This document shows, piece after piece, positions 1 to 5,740 of a DNA stretch of 6,773 bases. The notes under the pieces are model-generated. The model was not told the DNA's origin, ran no database searches, and saw only the letters and a list, made by a program, of their open reading frames with translations. The translations under genes were made by a program, and so were the position numbers. Source of the DNA: an uncultured Pseudomonadota bacterium (GTDB lineage Bacteria > Pseudomonadota > Alphaproteobacteria > RUG11792); the NCBI GenBank assembly GCA_902796745.1, contig CADBQC010000145.1, positions 1 to 6,773 on the forward strand. The letters are read 5' to 3'. Each line of letters begins with the position of its first letter. Within the stretch, counting starts at the first letter, position 1.

Positions 1-7
1 ATTGCCA

Positions 8-38
8 TATAATACTCTGTACCTATACTTTGTACAGA
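8..38 (+). promoter_or_regulatory. Possible -10 box with inverted repeat
   Basis: A perfect TATAAT lies at 8-13. It is followed by a 7-base perfect inverted repeat, TCTGTAC (16-22) and GTACAGA (32-38), separated by 9 bases. A dyad just downstream of a -10 box could be an operator or a leader hairpin for the gene starting at 98. Any -35 box would fall outside the window, so the promoter cannot be judged, and in AT-rich DNA such a box arises easily by chance. Confidence 0.25.
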
Positions 39-97
39 ATACTATGTGAACTTCTTCTATATGTCATCCCTCACATTATACTGAAGTGTTCGCCTAA

Positions 98-523
98 ATG
101 CGAGGGTTTTCACCCATACCACGGAATGGAAATAAGAAGGATTTTGAAAAAATTATCTTAGAAGTCTCAGGTAAATCTTACATTGACAGAGATCTGCTTA
201 AAATATTCGCAGGGAGTCAATCATTCTCAGGTTTGGATTCGAAATATTTGCGACTCGAGGTGAATTTTAAATTGAGTACTGACAATACTCCTGTTCAAAT
301 AGAAGATTTTTATCAATTTTGCTGTAACTCTACTTCAATAACTAAAATTGATTTCAGAGGCGCAGCGCCGAGTGGTATTATCACTGACGTGAGGGAAATG
401 TTTCGTGGCTGTACAAACCTAGCAACAATAATATGGGGAGAAGCTTGCACGATTCCTGAAGGTGTACAGCGCGATAATATGTTTTTAGGGTGTAATTTAC
501 TAGAAGAACAAGATGGCTTCTAG
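98..523 (+). CDS. BspA-like (DUF285-type) leucine-rich-repeat protein, short
   Basis: This 141-residue protein carries weak repeats of the kind found in BspA/DUF285 surface or effector-like proteins. Two clear units are MFRGCTNL (about residues 101-108) and MFLGCNLL (128-135). An earlier relic, FYQFCCNSTSITKIDF, lies at about 71-86. In the family, the Met-Phe-x-x-Cys-x-x-Leu unit repeats many times; here there are two or three, and the protein stops just after the last, so it may be truncated. Residues 1-70 are unrecognised, and no signal peptide or membrane segment is visible. An in-frame TAA directly precedes the ATG, which rules out an upstream extension in this frame. The only Shine-Dalgarno-like bases are a weak GAAG about 11 bases upstream. 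It could be a genuine small gene or a remnant of a larger one. The family assignment is moderate; real expression is uncertain. Confidence 0.5.
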   Translation: MRGFSPIPRNGNKKDFEKIILEVSGKSYIDRDLLKIFAGSQSFSGLDSKYLRLEVNFKLSTDNTPVQIEDFYQFCCNSTSITKIDFRGAAPSGIITDVREMFRGCTNLATIIWGEACTIPEGVQRDNMFLGCNLLEEQDGF

Positions 524-581
524 ATGATTACGAAAGATATAATTGCGCAAAAGAATTCTGTTGTGCAGGACTGGTAGCTGT

Positions 582-610
582 ATGATGTTAGCAAACAAAG
601 CTAAAATCAT
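582..610. other. Stem-loop in the gap between convergent genes
   Basis: ATGATGTTAGC (582-592) can pair with GCTAAAATCAT (600-610) across a 7-base A-rich loop. This gives two 5-bp blocks separated by one G-A mismatch. It lies between the 3' ends of the convergent genes ending at 523 (+) and 673 (-), where a bidirectional terminator would be expected. No run of T follows on either strand, so intrinsic termination is not established. I see no gene in the rest of 524-672. Confidence 0.3.
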
Positions 611-672
611 CATCTAATTTGTATGAAGTTTGCGAAAATCAAATAGGTTTTCTGAAGTACAACAACTCATTT

Positions 673-807
673 TTATTGTTCAGTACACATAACTGTCTCG
701 CTTCTTTCATAATAGGCAACTGGGATATCTAGTCCTACCGAAAAAATATATACAGCCCATAATGCCACCAAAAACATTATAGTTGCCCAGATTATTTTTA
801 TAAACAA
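673..807 (-). CDS. Single-pass membrane microprotein downstream of pth
   Basis: This unrecognised small ORF runs on from pth. From a TTG at 807 it encodes 44 residues; from the first ATG at 777 it encodes 34. The TTG start is preferred because AAGAGG (complement of 812-817) lies 4 bases upstream, inside pth. It also gives the protein a complete hydrophobic helix starting MFIKIIWATIMFLVALWAVY, with a short acidic tail ending in CTEQ. It overlaps the last codons of pth by 10 bases, which suggests translational coupling. The one predicted membrane span is about residues 3-26. No signal-peptidase or lipobox motif is visible. Many alphaproteobacteria carry ychF after pth; here this ORF takes that place. 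It could be chance, but the overlap, the ribosome binding site and the clean hydrophobic profile argue for a real gene. Confidence 0.45.
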   Translation of the reverse strand: MFIKIIWATIMFLVALWAVYIFSVGLDIPVAYYERSETVMCTEQ

Positions 808-1379
808 GTGACCTCTTGCATTATTTTGTTTATGGGATCCGTTCTGTCTTCTGCGAATAGCAAATTTTCGATGTGATCGCCTAAGATTGCGAAAATTTTC
901 GATTTCAAAGTTATCAATTCTTCTTTATAAAAAGGCGAAAGCACATAATTTGCGACCTGAGAGCGCTCAATCGGACGCCCAATCCCGACCTTGATGTGCC
1001 AATAATCTTTCCCTATAACTTTTTCTATATCTCTCAACCCATTATGCCCTCCCGCGCTTCCCCCAAATTTTATGCGTAATTGCATTGGACGCATATCTAA
1101 ATCATCATGTATCACAAAAATATTTTGTGGATCAATTTTATAGAAAGTCACCAATTGAAATAGAGCATTTCCTGAATTGTTCATATATGTTTGTGGCTTT
1201 TGCAATACCACCTTTGCATTACATTCAAAAGATTTTTCCGTATACAAAGAGTTGAAGCGGGATCGAAAATCAGGAAATCCAAGTTCATAAGCCAAATAAT
1301 CAACGAACATAAAACCGACGTTATGTCGAGTATACGCGTAATCTAGACCCGGATTTCCTAAACCAACAATAAGAAACAT
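798..1379 (-). CDS. pth: Peptidyl-tRNA hydrolase
   Basis: Cytoplasmic Pth cleaves the ester bond of peptidyl-tRNAs that drop off the ribosome, recycling tRNA. The 193 residues match the usual length of the bacterial family. Visible signatures are LIVGLGNPG at residues 3-11 (substrate-binding Asn9), the catalytic His19 in TRHNVGF, KPQTYMNNSG at 61-70 (Asn67/68), HDDLD at 91-95 with the catalytic-site Asp93, GGSAGGHNGLRDI at 106-118, and VGIGRP at 131-136. All catalytic and substrate-binding positions known from the E. coli enzyme are present, so it should be functional. The ATG lies 3 bases after the rplY stop and has only a distant purine stretch upstream, so translation is probably coupled to rplY. 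The two genes form an operon transcribed from the promoter ahead of rplY. Identification is secure. Confidence 0.97.
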   Translation of the reverse strand: MFLIVGLGNPGLDYAYTRHNVGFMFVDYLAYELGFPDFRSRFNSLYTEKSFECNAKVVLQKPQTYMNNSGNALFQLVTFYKIDPQNIFVIHDDLDMRPMQLRIKFGGSAGGHNGLRDIEKVIGKDYWHIKVGIGRPIERSQVANYVLSPFYKEELITLKSKIFAILGDHIENLLFAEDRTDPINKIMQEVTCL

Positions 1380-1382
1380 GTC

Positions 1383-2033
1383 TTATGCTGTTTTCTTCTC
1401 AGTTTCGGTTGATGTCTCAGCTTTTACCTCAGTTGTCGCAGTTGTTTCTTCTGTTGTGGTCTCCTCTTCTGTCATTCTGGAGGAAACAATAGTTGCTATC
1501 ACTGCATCTCTTTCTGCATTAACCGGTGTTACGCCTTTTGGTAAGTCGAGTTTATCCAGCATAAATCCATCACCTATATCCTTTCCTGACAAATCAATTG
1601 TCAATTTCTCAGGAATAGCATCAGGGGAACAGAGACACTCCAATTTATGAACAACGACGTTAACAATTCCACCTTTTTTAATTCCAGGAGATTTATCCTC
1701 ATTTACAAATTCTATTGCTATGCTTACCTTCACTTTAGAATTCTTGGAAACGCGCAAAAAATCAATGTGAACTGGACGATCAGTTACAGGATCGAACTCT
1801 ATCTGTTTGGGTAAAAATTTTTCTAGTTTTGCGCCAATCTTTGTTTCAATAACGTGTCCTAAAAAAGCGCTTGTATAACACTCTGCTATAAGCTCTTTCT
1901 CGCCGACCGATACCAGCACTGGTGCTTTTTCATCGCCATATATTACTCCTGGCACATATCCTTCATGCCTTAATTTTCTCGCTGCTTTCTTGCCACCTGC
2001 GCTTCTTTCTGTTACGACTAAGTTACTCGCCAT
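1383..2033 (-). CDS. rplY: 50S ribosomal protein L25/TL5/CTC (general stress type)
   Basis: This is the long form of L25, which binds 5S rRNA in the central protuberance of the large ribosomal subunit. Its 216 residues contain the N-terminal L25 beta domain (about 5-95) with KKAARKLRHEGYVPGVIYG (15-33) and DPVTDRPVHIDFLRV (81-95). The TL5/CTC C-terminal domain follows at about 100-184, ending in GVTPVNAERDAVIATI. The tail, 187-216, is low-complexity Thr/Glu/Lys and probably disordered; such tails are common in alphaproteobacterial members. The ATG is the first plausible start: the domain begins within the first ten residues, and a weak GGA lies about 8 bases upstream. A TATAAT-type promoter lies about 40 bases upstream. 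The gene pairs with pth, a classic rplY-pth arrangement. It looks intact. Confidence 0.96.
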   Translation of the reverse strand: MASNLVVTERSAGGKKAARKLRHEGYVPGVIYGDEKAPVLVSVGEKELIAECYTSAFLGHVIETKIGAKLEKFLPKQIEFDPVTDRPVHIDFLRVSKNSKVKVSIAIEFVNEDKSPGIKKGGIVNVVVHKLECLCSPDAIPEKLTIDLSGKDIGDGFMLDKLDLPKGVTPVNAERDAVIATIVSSRMTEEETTTEETTATTEVKAETSTETEKKTA

Positions 2034-2072
2034 AATTTTTATTCCATAAAAAATTCTCTATCTGCTGTACTC

Positions 2073-2100
2073 ATTATACGCCAATTCCTCAAGAAGTAAA
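2073..2100 (-). promoter_or_regulatory. Promoter of the rplY-pth operon
   Basis: On the minus strand a perfect TATAAT (complement of 2073-2078) lies 16 bases downstream of TTTACT (complement of 2095-2100), a fair match to TTGACA. The predicted transcript would start near 2066, about 33 bases ahead of the rplY ATG at 2033. This is the only strong sigma-70-like box in the gap between rplY and the mobile element. Confidence 0.6.
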
Positions 2101-2170
2101 CGTTTTTGCAGGCAATTGTATAAGTTCATAACATATGAGACAAAGATTGGTTTGAAACGGCTGAAGCGAT

Positions 2171-2194
2171 TTAGGTCAAGCAAATAGATAAAAA
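2171..2194 (+). repeat. Left outer inverted repeat of the IS481 remnant
   Basis: The sequence contains AAGCAAATAGATAAAAA, which reappears exactly as its reverse complement at 3440-3456. Over the full 24 bases the two copies differ at only two positions. A second matched block, ATTTAAGAAAGGAGAC, follows at 2224-2239. Confidence 0.75.
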
Positions 2195-2247
2195 AGTTTC
2201 CAGAATGAAATTGTTAGTAATTAATTTAAGAAAGGAGACTTTGGATT

Positions 2248-3108
2248 ATGCAAATACATTAACTATGCTTGCTTGTTGTTCTAGAAAAGGTCGTTCAGAC
2301 TTTACTAAACTTTATGATAAACAAGTTAAACAGTGGAAATTGCTTCACTGCCATGGAGCTCCCAACAAAAAGAAACAGGAGCTTGTGGGAATTAGTTGAG
2401 GGATGTGTTTGAAATGCCTGTTTTTCAGGTCTAAGCAACCCAAAATGTGTGATAGAAAAACGTACATGGAGGCGAAGATTTGCGTGATTTCGGCATCGAT
2501 ATAAGCGAGAGTAGCACGGGTAGAATTATGAAAAAGCTTAGATTTACAAGTTCTAGACATGCCTTGAGGTGCAAGAGAAAACGGAGATTTAAGGAGCATT
2601 ACAACGAGATTGGTGAAAACGTGCAAATCGACTACAGGACTGTAACGAAAAATGGGATAGTAATGAAGCATTTCGCGGGGATTGAGCGCTTAGCGAGCAC
2701 GTTTATGCAAACGTTTACAGCAAAGCAAATAGCACTAATGCCACTAAATTTTTACGAGAATTAATCGAAAATGCTCCGTATAAAGTTCGCTCAATTCAAG
2801 TCGACGGGGGCTCCGAATTCATGAAATATTTCGAAGATGCCTGCAAAGATTTGGGACTTCCTCTATTTGTTCTGCCGCCTACAAAACCAACGTACAACGG
2901 CAAAATCGAGCGAAGTAACAGGGGTTTTAGAGAAGAATTTTATGAAGAGCTAAGTGAGAATTCCATTGTCGGAGCGCGTCATGAACTCATGAACTTTCTG
3001 CGAAAATACAATTCCTACCGCCCCCACGCTTCCTTGCATGGCTCAACTCCATTGGGGTATATTTCTAAGTACAGTTCCGGAAACCATTTCTGTCTCACTT
3101 CTATCTGA
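2248..3108 (+). pseudogene. IS481-family transposase, multiply frameshifted
   Basis: The intact protein would be a DDE-type transposase cutting and joining IS ends. The catalytic residues survive but in different frames. The first Asp is in VQIDYRTV (codon 2630-2632). The second Asp is in IQVDGGSEF, and the Glu is in YNGKIERSNR, followed by the family's YRPHASLHG motif. An N-terminal piece reading DFTKLYDKQVKQWK (about 2299-2340) is followed by a damaged stretch with shortened HTH coding and remnants such as APNKKK. In-frame stops and at least one shift precede LRDFGIDISESSTGRIMKKL (from 2480). Another shift at about 2690 separates VTKNGIVMKHFAGIER from VYANVYSKANSTNATKFL. The likely original start is the ATG at 2248, after AAAGGAG at 2231-2237. 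The upstream ATG at 2205 has no ribosome binding site. Family assignment is firm; the N-terminal reconstruction is tentative. Confidence 0.85.
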
Positions 3109-3275
3109 ACTTGGACATATATTGCAAAATGCGTGTTTTGTCCTGATTCTCATCTTTCTGATTGATTCATATGTTTGGAACCCAAAGGTATATTTTTGAG
3201 GGTTTTTAGTCCTAAAAATCGGGCAGTTTATCAACATTTTTCGAAGATAATAATATACGACCAACTGATGCCTAT

Positions 3276-3379
3276 AATTTCTGTTTTTGTACGAAGTTTC
3301 TCAAAATCTGTTCTGCCTTTTCCTGGAACCACAATCGAACACAGTGCCCAAAGTTTTTTGATAACTGATGTATTTGTAT
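3276..3379 (-). pseudogene. Truncated 5' remnant of a second, inverted IS481-type transposase
   Basis: Read on the minus strand, this stretch parallels the start of the transposase on the plus strand. CAAATACAT follows the start position in both copies, and GKGRTDFEKL here corresponds to RKGRSDFTKL there. A Shine-Dalgarno block, AAAGGAG (complement of 3398-3404), lies upstream as in the left copy. The start codon has become ATA, and the reading frame runs into stops by about 3246. Nothing resembling the catalytic domain follows on this strand. The pairing was done by eye; the degree of similarity needs an alignment. Confidence 0.45.
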
Positions 3380-3439
3380 AAATCTATAAATCAATGTCTC
3401 CTTTCTTAAATCAAAAACTTTCAAGTTAATGGTGGGGCG

Positions 3440-3463
3440 TTTTTATCTATTTGCTTAACTTAA
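3440..3463 (-). repeat. Right outer inverted repeat of the IS481 remnant
   Basis: This is the reverse complement of 2171-2194 with two differences. The inner companion block at 3396-3411 (GTCTCCTTTCTTAAAT) is the exact reverse complement of 2224-2239. Confidence 0.75.
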
Positions 3464-3527
3464 ATGGCTTTGTCCATCTTAAAAGAGTTTTGTCTTATTT
3501 CTAATGAACTTGTACAAGCTTTAAATA

Positions 3528-3555
3528 TTGATTTTTGGTTAGTATTTGATAAACT
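3528..3555 (+). promoter_or_regulatory. Weak candidate promoter for the tRNA-Ser gene
   Basis: TTGATT (3528-3533) and TAAACT (3550-3555) are 16 bases apart, and the tRNA begins 9 bases after the second box. Each hexamer matches its sigma-70 consensus at four of six positions. A 10-base palindrome, CTTGTACAAG, sits just upstream at 3509-3518. Confidence 0.3.
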
Positions 3556-3564
3556 AATTTGGTC

Positions 3565-3655
3565 TGAGAGATGACCGAGTGGCTGAAGGGGCCCACCTGG
3601 AAAGCGAGTATACGCCAAAAGCGTATCGGGGGTTCGAATCCCTCTCTCTCCGCCA
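3565..3655 (+). tRNA. tRNA-Ser (anticodon GGA), possibly a decaying copy
   Basis: The loop CTGGAAA (3597-3603) places anticodon GGA at 3599-3601. The long variable arm TACGC/GCGTA (3611-3615 with 3621-3625) is characteristic of serine tRNA. The T arm has GGGGG, loop TTCGAAT, then CCCTC (3628-3644). Acceptor strand TCTCTCC, discriminator G and an encoded CCA close the 3' end at 3655. All of the 3' half fits the class. The 5' half does not: base 1 is T opposite C72, base 10 is A opposite G25, and the anticodon stem CCCAC against GCGAG has two A-C mismatches. Four mispairs are unusual for a functional tRNA. It may be a pseudo-tRNA, or a copy altered by phage integration, since phage genes begin 299 bases downstream. 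It reads UCC and UCU codons if active. Confidence 0.8.
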
Positions 3656-3953
3656 GATGTGAGGATTTGGATACCACTCCCAGGATTTGATCATTTTCTC
3701 TAAATCGCTCGGAACATAAGGCCTGGGTGACTTCAGAACGGACTTCAGATGTTTCCAAAATTGTAATTTTTCCCCTGAAAATACCAGTTTTTGACTTCAA
3801 AACTCCATTCACGTCGGACTTCGACATATCAAGGTCCGTTGTATTGTAAGGCTTGGAAACCACGTGTTTTTGCAAACGGACTTCGCTTTTTTTGAAAAAT
3901 GTCTTCGGAGTTATTAAATTGACCAAAAAACTTGATAAAGTGGCGGTGTACTG
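3656..3953. other. Gene-free spacer with three copies of CGGACTTC
   Basis: I find no convincing gene in these 298 bases. CGGACTTC occurs at 3739-3746, 3815-3822 and 3877-3884, twice inside AACGGACTTC. A related inverted form, AAGGTCCGTT, lies at 3831-3840. ACTTCAG also occurs twice around the first copy. The minus strand is open through most of the region, but that reading frame runs straight through the tRNA and has no ribosome binding site. The repeats could be regulatory sites for the downstream phage operon or relics of a lost gene. Confidence 0.35.
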
Positions 3954-4358
3954 ATGTTAATGGCTCTTGGATCATTCATATTCGAACTTAGAACAGTTGC
4001 ATTTGGTTCGGCTCAAAAGAACCATGAGTATCGCTGGTCATCATCTGAAGTCGTTGGGAAGCCGCCGGTACTTCAAGCTCTTGGCAAAGGATCAGACAAA
4101 TGCACTTTGGATGGCGTGGTTTATCATAAAACTCAGCCATTAAACCAACTGAAGTCCCTTGCAGAAGATCAAAAACCAATCCTGATGGTTGATGGCGCAG
4201 GAGGTATCCATGGGAACTGGATAATCAGGCAAATAAACGAAACAGAAAGCTACTTTGATAAATTTGGAAATTCACAGAAAGTAGAGTTCAAAGTCGAATT
4301 GGAACGGTATTCTGGCGAGGAATTGGAATTGCTTAACATTTTGAGGAGCCTATTTTGA
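3954..4358 (+). CDS. Phage tail protein U (P2 gpU-like)
   Basis: This 134-residue protein matches the P2 GpU family of small tail-assembly proteins found in P2-like phages and R-type tailocins. Family-like features are the N-terminal MALGSFIFEL (3-12), YRWSSSEVVGKPPVLQALG (26-44), the glycine-bearing VDGAGGIHGNWIIRQINETES (79-99), and the strand KVEFKVELERY (109-119). The length is about that of P2 gpU. Two ATGs, at 3954 and 3960, are possible; neither has a strong Shine-Dalgarno site, only GGCGGTG about 6-12 bases upstream. Its stop codon overlaps the TTG start of the next gene, so the two are translationally coupled. It is the first recognisable phage gene here. The genes normally upstream (tube, sheath, tape measure) are absent, so the module is cut off on the left. 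Confidence 0.85.
   Translation: MLMALGSFIFELRTVAFGSAQKNHEYRWSSSEVVGKPPVLQALGKGSDKCTLDGVVYHKTQPLNQLKSLAEDQKPILMVDGAGGIHGNWIIRQINETESYFDKFGNSQKVEFKVELERYSGEELELLNILRSLF
4343..4348 (+). promoter_or_regulatory. Ribosome binding site fixing the TTG start of tail protein X
   Basis: GAGGAG lies 6 bases before the TTG at 4355. No in-frame ATG exists near the start of this gene, so the site decides the start. It lies within the last codons of the tail protein U gene. Confidence 0.75.
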
Positions 4359-4561
4359 CAATCACATATGTAACAAAAGAGAATGATGTAATCGATTGGA
4401 TTTGCTGGAAACACTATGGTTTCACAAACGGTGCTGTGGAAGAAATCCTGCGACAAAATCCAAAACTGGCAGAATATGATGAACATCTGCCTGAGGGGCT
4501 AATTGTTAAGCTCCCTGCAATTGATAAAACAGCGCGAAAAACCATAAAACTTTGGGACTAA
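4355..4561 (+). CDS. Phage tail protein X (P2 gpX-like, LysM-type baseplate protein)
   Basis: The 68 residues match the small tail protein X family, a LysM-like fold that acts in the baseplate at the tail tip. Characteristic parts are YVTKENDVIDWICWKHYG (5-22) and VEEILRQNPKLAEYDEHLP (28-46), followed by EGLIVKLP (47-54). In relatives the Trp/Tyr near the first motif and the Asn-Pro in the second are conserved. The start is TTG, set by GAGGAG 6 bases upstream; there is no alternative ATG. It overlaps the end of tail protein U and ends 2 bases before the ATG of protein D. The length is normal for the family. Confidence 0.87.
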   Translation: MTITYVTKENDVIDWICWKHYGFTNGAVEEILRQNPKLAEYDEHLPEGLIVKLPAIDKTARKTIKLWD

Positions 4562-4563
4562 TT

Positions 4564-5526
4564 ATGAACCCAATTTATAAAATAACAGCAAATGGGACAG
4601 ATTTAGACCTTGGAGAACGATTAATCTCTTTAAGTTGTAGTGATGAATCTGGTTTTAAAGGCGACTCATGTTCAATCACCCTGGATGATCGTAATTCCGC
4701 GATTGAATTGCCGAACACTGGCGCAGTTTTGAGCGTATATCTTGGTTATGAATCAACGGGGCTCAGCCATATTGGGAACTATATAGTAAATAACGTTTCT
4801 CTTTCAGGCGCGCCAGATAGAGTCTCAATCAAAGCTCATGGACTGGATTTTAAGTCCAGCTTTAAGGAGAAAGTTTCTGAAAATCACGCAAGTACAACGC
4901 TCGGAGCACTTGTTAGTGCGATAGCCTCAAAACACGGACTTGCTCCAAAGGTTGCGAAAGATTTATCGGGCTTAGTAATAAACCACATCACTCAGACAAA
5001 CGAAAGTGATATGCACTTTTTAACTCGGTTAGCAGAAATGTATGGGGCTATTGCGAAGCCTGCAAGCGGAGATCTCATCTTTGCAGAACAAGGTTCTGCT
5101 CAATCAATTTCAGGGGGTCCTCTTGGGGCAACGACAATCGACATAAGCCAGGCGATTTCATGGTCTTACAGCGTTTCAAAACGGGAGGATTACAGCAAAG
5201 TTAAATCTGAGTACGTTGATTTTGAACAGGCTAAAACTAAAAAAATCGAAATTGGAGAAGGAGATTCAACATACGTTTTACAATCGACTTATGGCGATAA
5301 AAATGAGGCTGAAACAGTTGCTAAAACGACACTTTCTAGAATTAAAAAGGATTTCAGAAAGTTGCAATTATCGACAATTGGAAATCCTAATCTAATTGCC
5401 GAATCGTTGATATTGCTTGGTGGATTTAAACCTGGAGTTCCAACGAATTGGGTAATTACGAAAGCGGAACATAGCTTAGATCCACGGGGATTTAGAACGC
5501 AGATAGAAGGAGAAGTGTATGAATAA
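4564..5526 (+). CDS. Phage baseplate hub protein D (P2 gpD / late control D family)
   Basis: This 320-residue protein belongs to the Phage_GPD family, a baseplate hub component related to T4 gp27-type proteins, although the old family name is late control D protein. Motifs that align with P2 gpD are the opening strands through residue 60 (DESGFKGDSCSITLDDRN at 27-44), SGAPDRVSIKAHGLDFK (81-97), TTLGALVSAIA (111-121), and ESDMHFLTRLAEMYG (147-161). The C-terminal GVPTNWVITKAEHSL precedes the final strand. P2 gpD is longer; the difference lies mainly in its charged middle insertion, so this is a compact version and not evidently truncated. ATG 4564 is preferred over a TTG at 4552 because it is 2 bases after the upstream stop and has GGGA at 4554-4557. 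The next gene starts inside its last codons. Confidence 0.9.
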   Translation: MNPIYKITANGTDLDLGERLISLSCSDESGFKGDSCSITLDDRNSAIELPNTGAVLSVYLGYESTGLSHIGNYIVNNVSLSGAPDRVSIKAHGLDFKSSFKEKVSENHASTTLGALVSAIASKHGLAPKVAKDLSGLVINHITQTNESDMHFLTRLAEMYGAIAKPASGDLIFAEQGSAQSISGGPLGATTIDISQAISWSYSVSKREDYSKVKSEYVDFEQAKTKKIEIGEGDSTYVLQSTYGDKNEAETVAKTTLSRIKKDFRKLQLSTIGNPNLIAESLILLGGFKPGVPTNWVITKAEHSLDPRGFRTQIEGEVYE

Positions 5527-5740
5527 AGAACAAAAAGAAAACAGATTTTCTAAGCTTCCAATTGGCCTCATTGGGTTTGCTATTGGGCAAATCTTAGGGG
5601 CTCTATGGTGGGCAGCGAAGGTTGATCGACAAGTTGCAATCTGCGAAAAACATACCGAAGAAACCCCGAAGTTTCAAGAAAGAATCGAAGCAATGTTAGA
5701 GGAAATTAATCAATTAGAGGAAAAATGTTATGGAAAATAA
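5519..5740 (+). CDS. Small membrane-anchored coiled-coil protein of the lysis region
   Basis: I do not recognise the family of this 73-residue protein. It has a basic, Lys-rich N-terminus (1-13), one hydrophobic segment at about 14-34 (LPIGLIGFAIGQILGALWWA), and then a charged helix likely to form a coiled coil (about 51-69). A Cys sits near the C-terminus. The layout is N-terminal anchor with a C-terminal extramembrane helix, as in Rz-type inner-membrane spanins or other small lysis accessories. It lies directly between the hub gene and the endolysin. The ATG is well supported: AAGGAG at 5507-5512 lies 6 bases upstream, and the gene overlaps the hub gene by 8 bases. Its own end overlaps the endolysin start by 11 bases. 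A spanin role is inference from position and topology only. Confidence 0.7.
   Translation: MNKEQKENRFSKLPIGLIGFAIGQILGALWWAAKVDRQVAICEKHTEETPKFQERIEAMLEEINQLEEKCYGK
5716..5721 (+). promoter_or_regulatory. Ribosome binding site of the endolysin gene
   Basis: AGAGGA lies 8 bases before the ATG at 5730. This supports 5730 as the original start rather than the ATG at 5789, which has no Shine-Dalgarno site and would omit the predicted catalytic Glu. Confidence 0.6.

Larger units (their letters stand above)
2171..3463 (+). mobile_element. Decayed IS481-family element with inverted flanking arms
   Basis: This block contains a frameshifted IS481-type DDE transposase (about 2248-3108) bounded by inverted repeats at 2171-2194 and 3440-3463 (22 of 24 bases match). 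The arms share more than a terminal repeat: each carries, at equal spacing (52-53 bases), a second matching block with a Shine-Dalgarno site and then similar N-terminal coding sequence. The right arm is therefore best read as the 5' end of a second, oppositely oriented and truncated copy. No target-site duplication could be recognised at the outer edges. The span 3109-3275 holds no gene I can support. The element is presumably immobile. Confidence 0.7.

Noticed and set aside
1378..1650. Plus-strand open frame of 90 codons rich in Ser and Val
   Set aside because: It is the antisense shadow of the low-complexity Thr/Glu tail of rplY.
2345..2671. Minus-strand open frame of 108 codons
   Set aside because: It is antisense to the IS481 transposase, whose DDE motifs on the plus strand explain the conservation.
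3203..3218. TTTTTAG-TC-CTAAAAA palindrome as a terminator
   Set aside because: The stem is almost all A-T with no G-C core, and no gene end lies close by that needs it.
3043..3381. Overlapping open frames on both strands after the transposase
   Set aside because: Neither frame has recognisable motifs or a ribosome binding site, and the region overlaps the decayed right arm of the mobile element.
3501..3926. Open frame of 141 codons on the minus strand
   Set aside because: It runs antisense through the tRNA-Ser gene; its EREGFEPP stretch is the familiar artefact of translating an antisense tRNA T arm. It has a TTG start and no ribosome binding site.
3988..4486. Minus-strand open frames of 63 and 78 codons
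   Set aside because: They are shadows of the tail U and X genes, which have clear family motifs and coupled starts.
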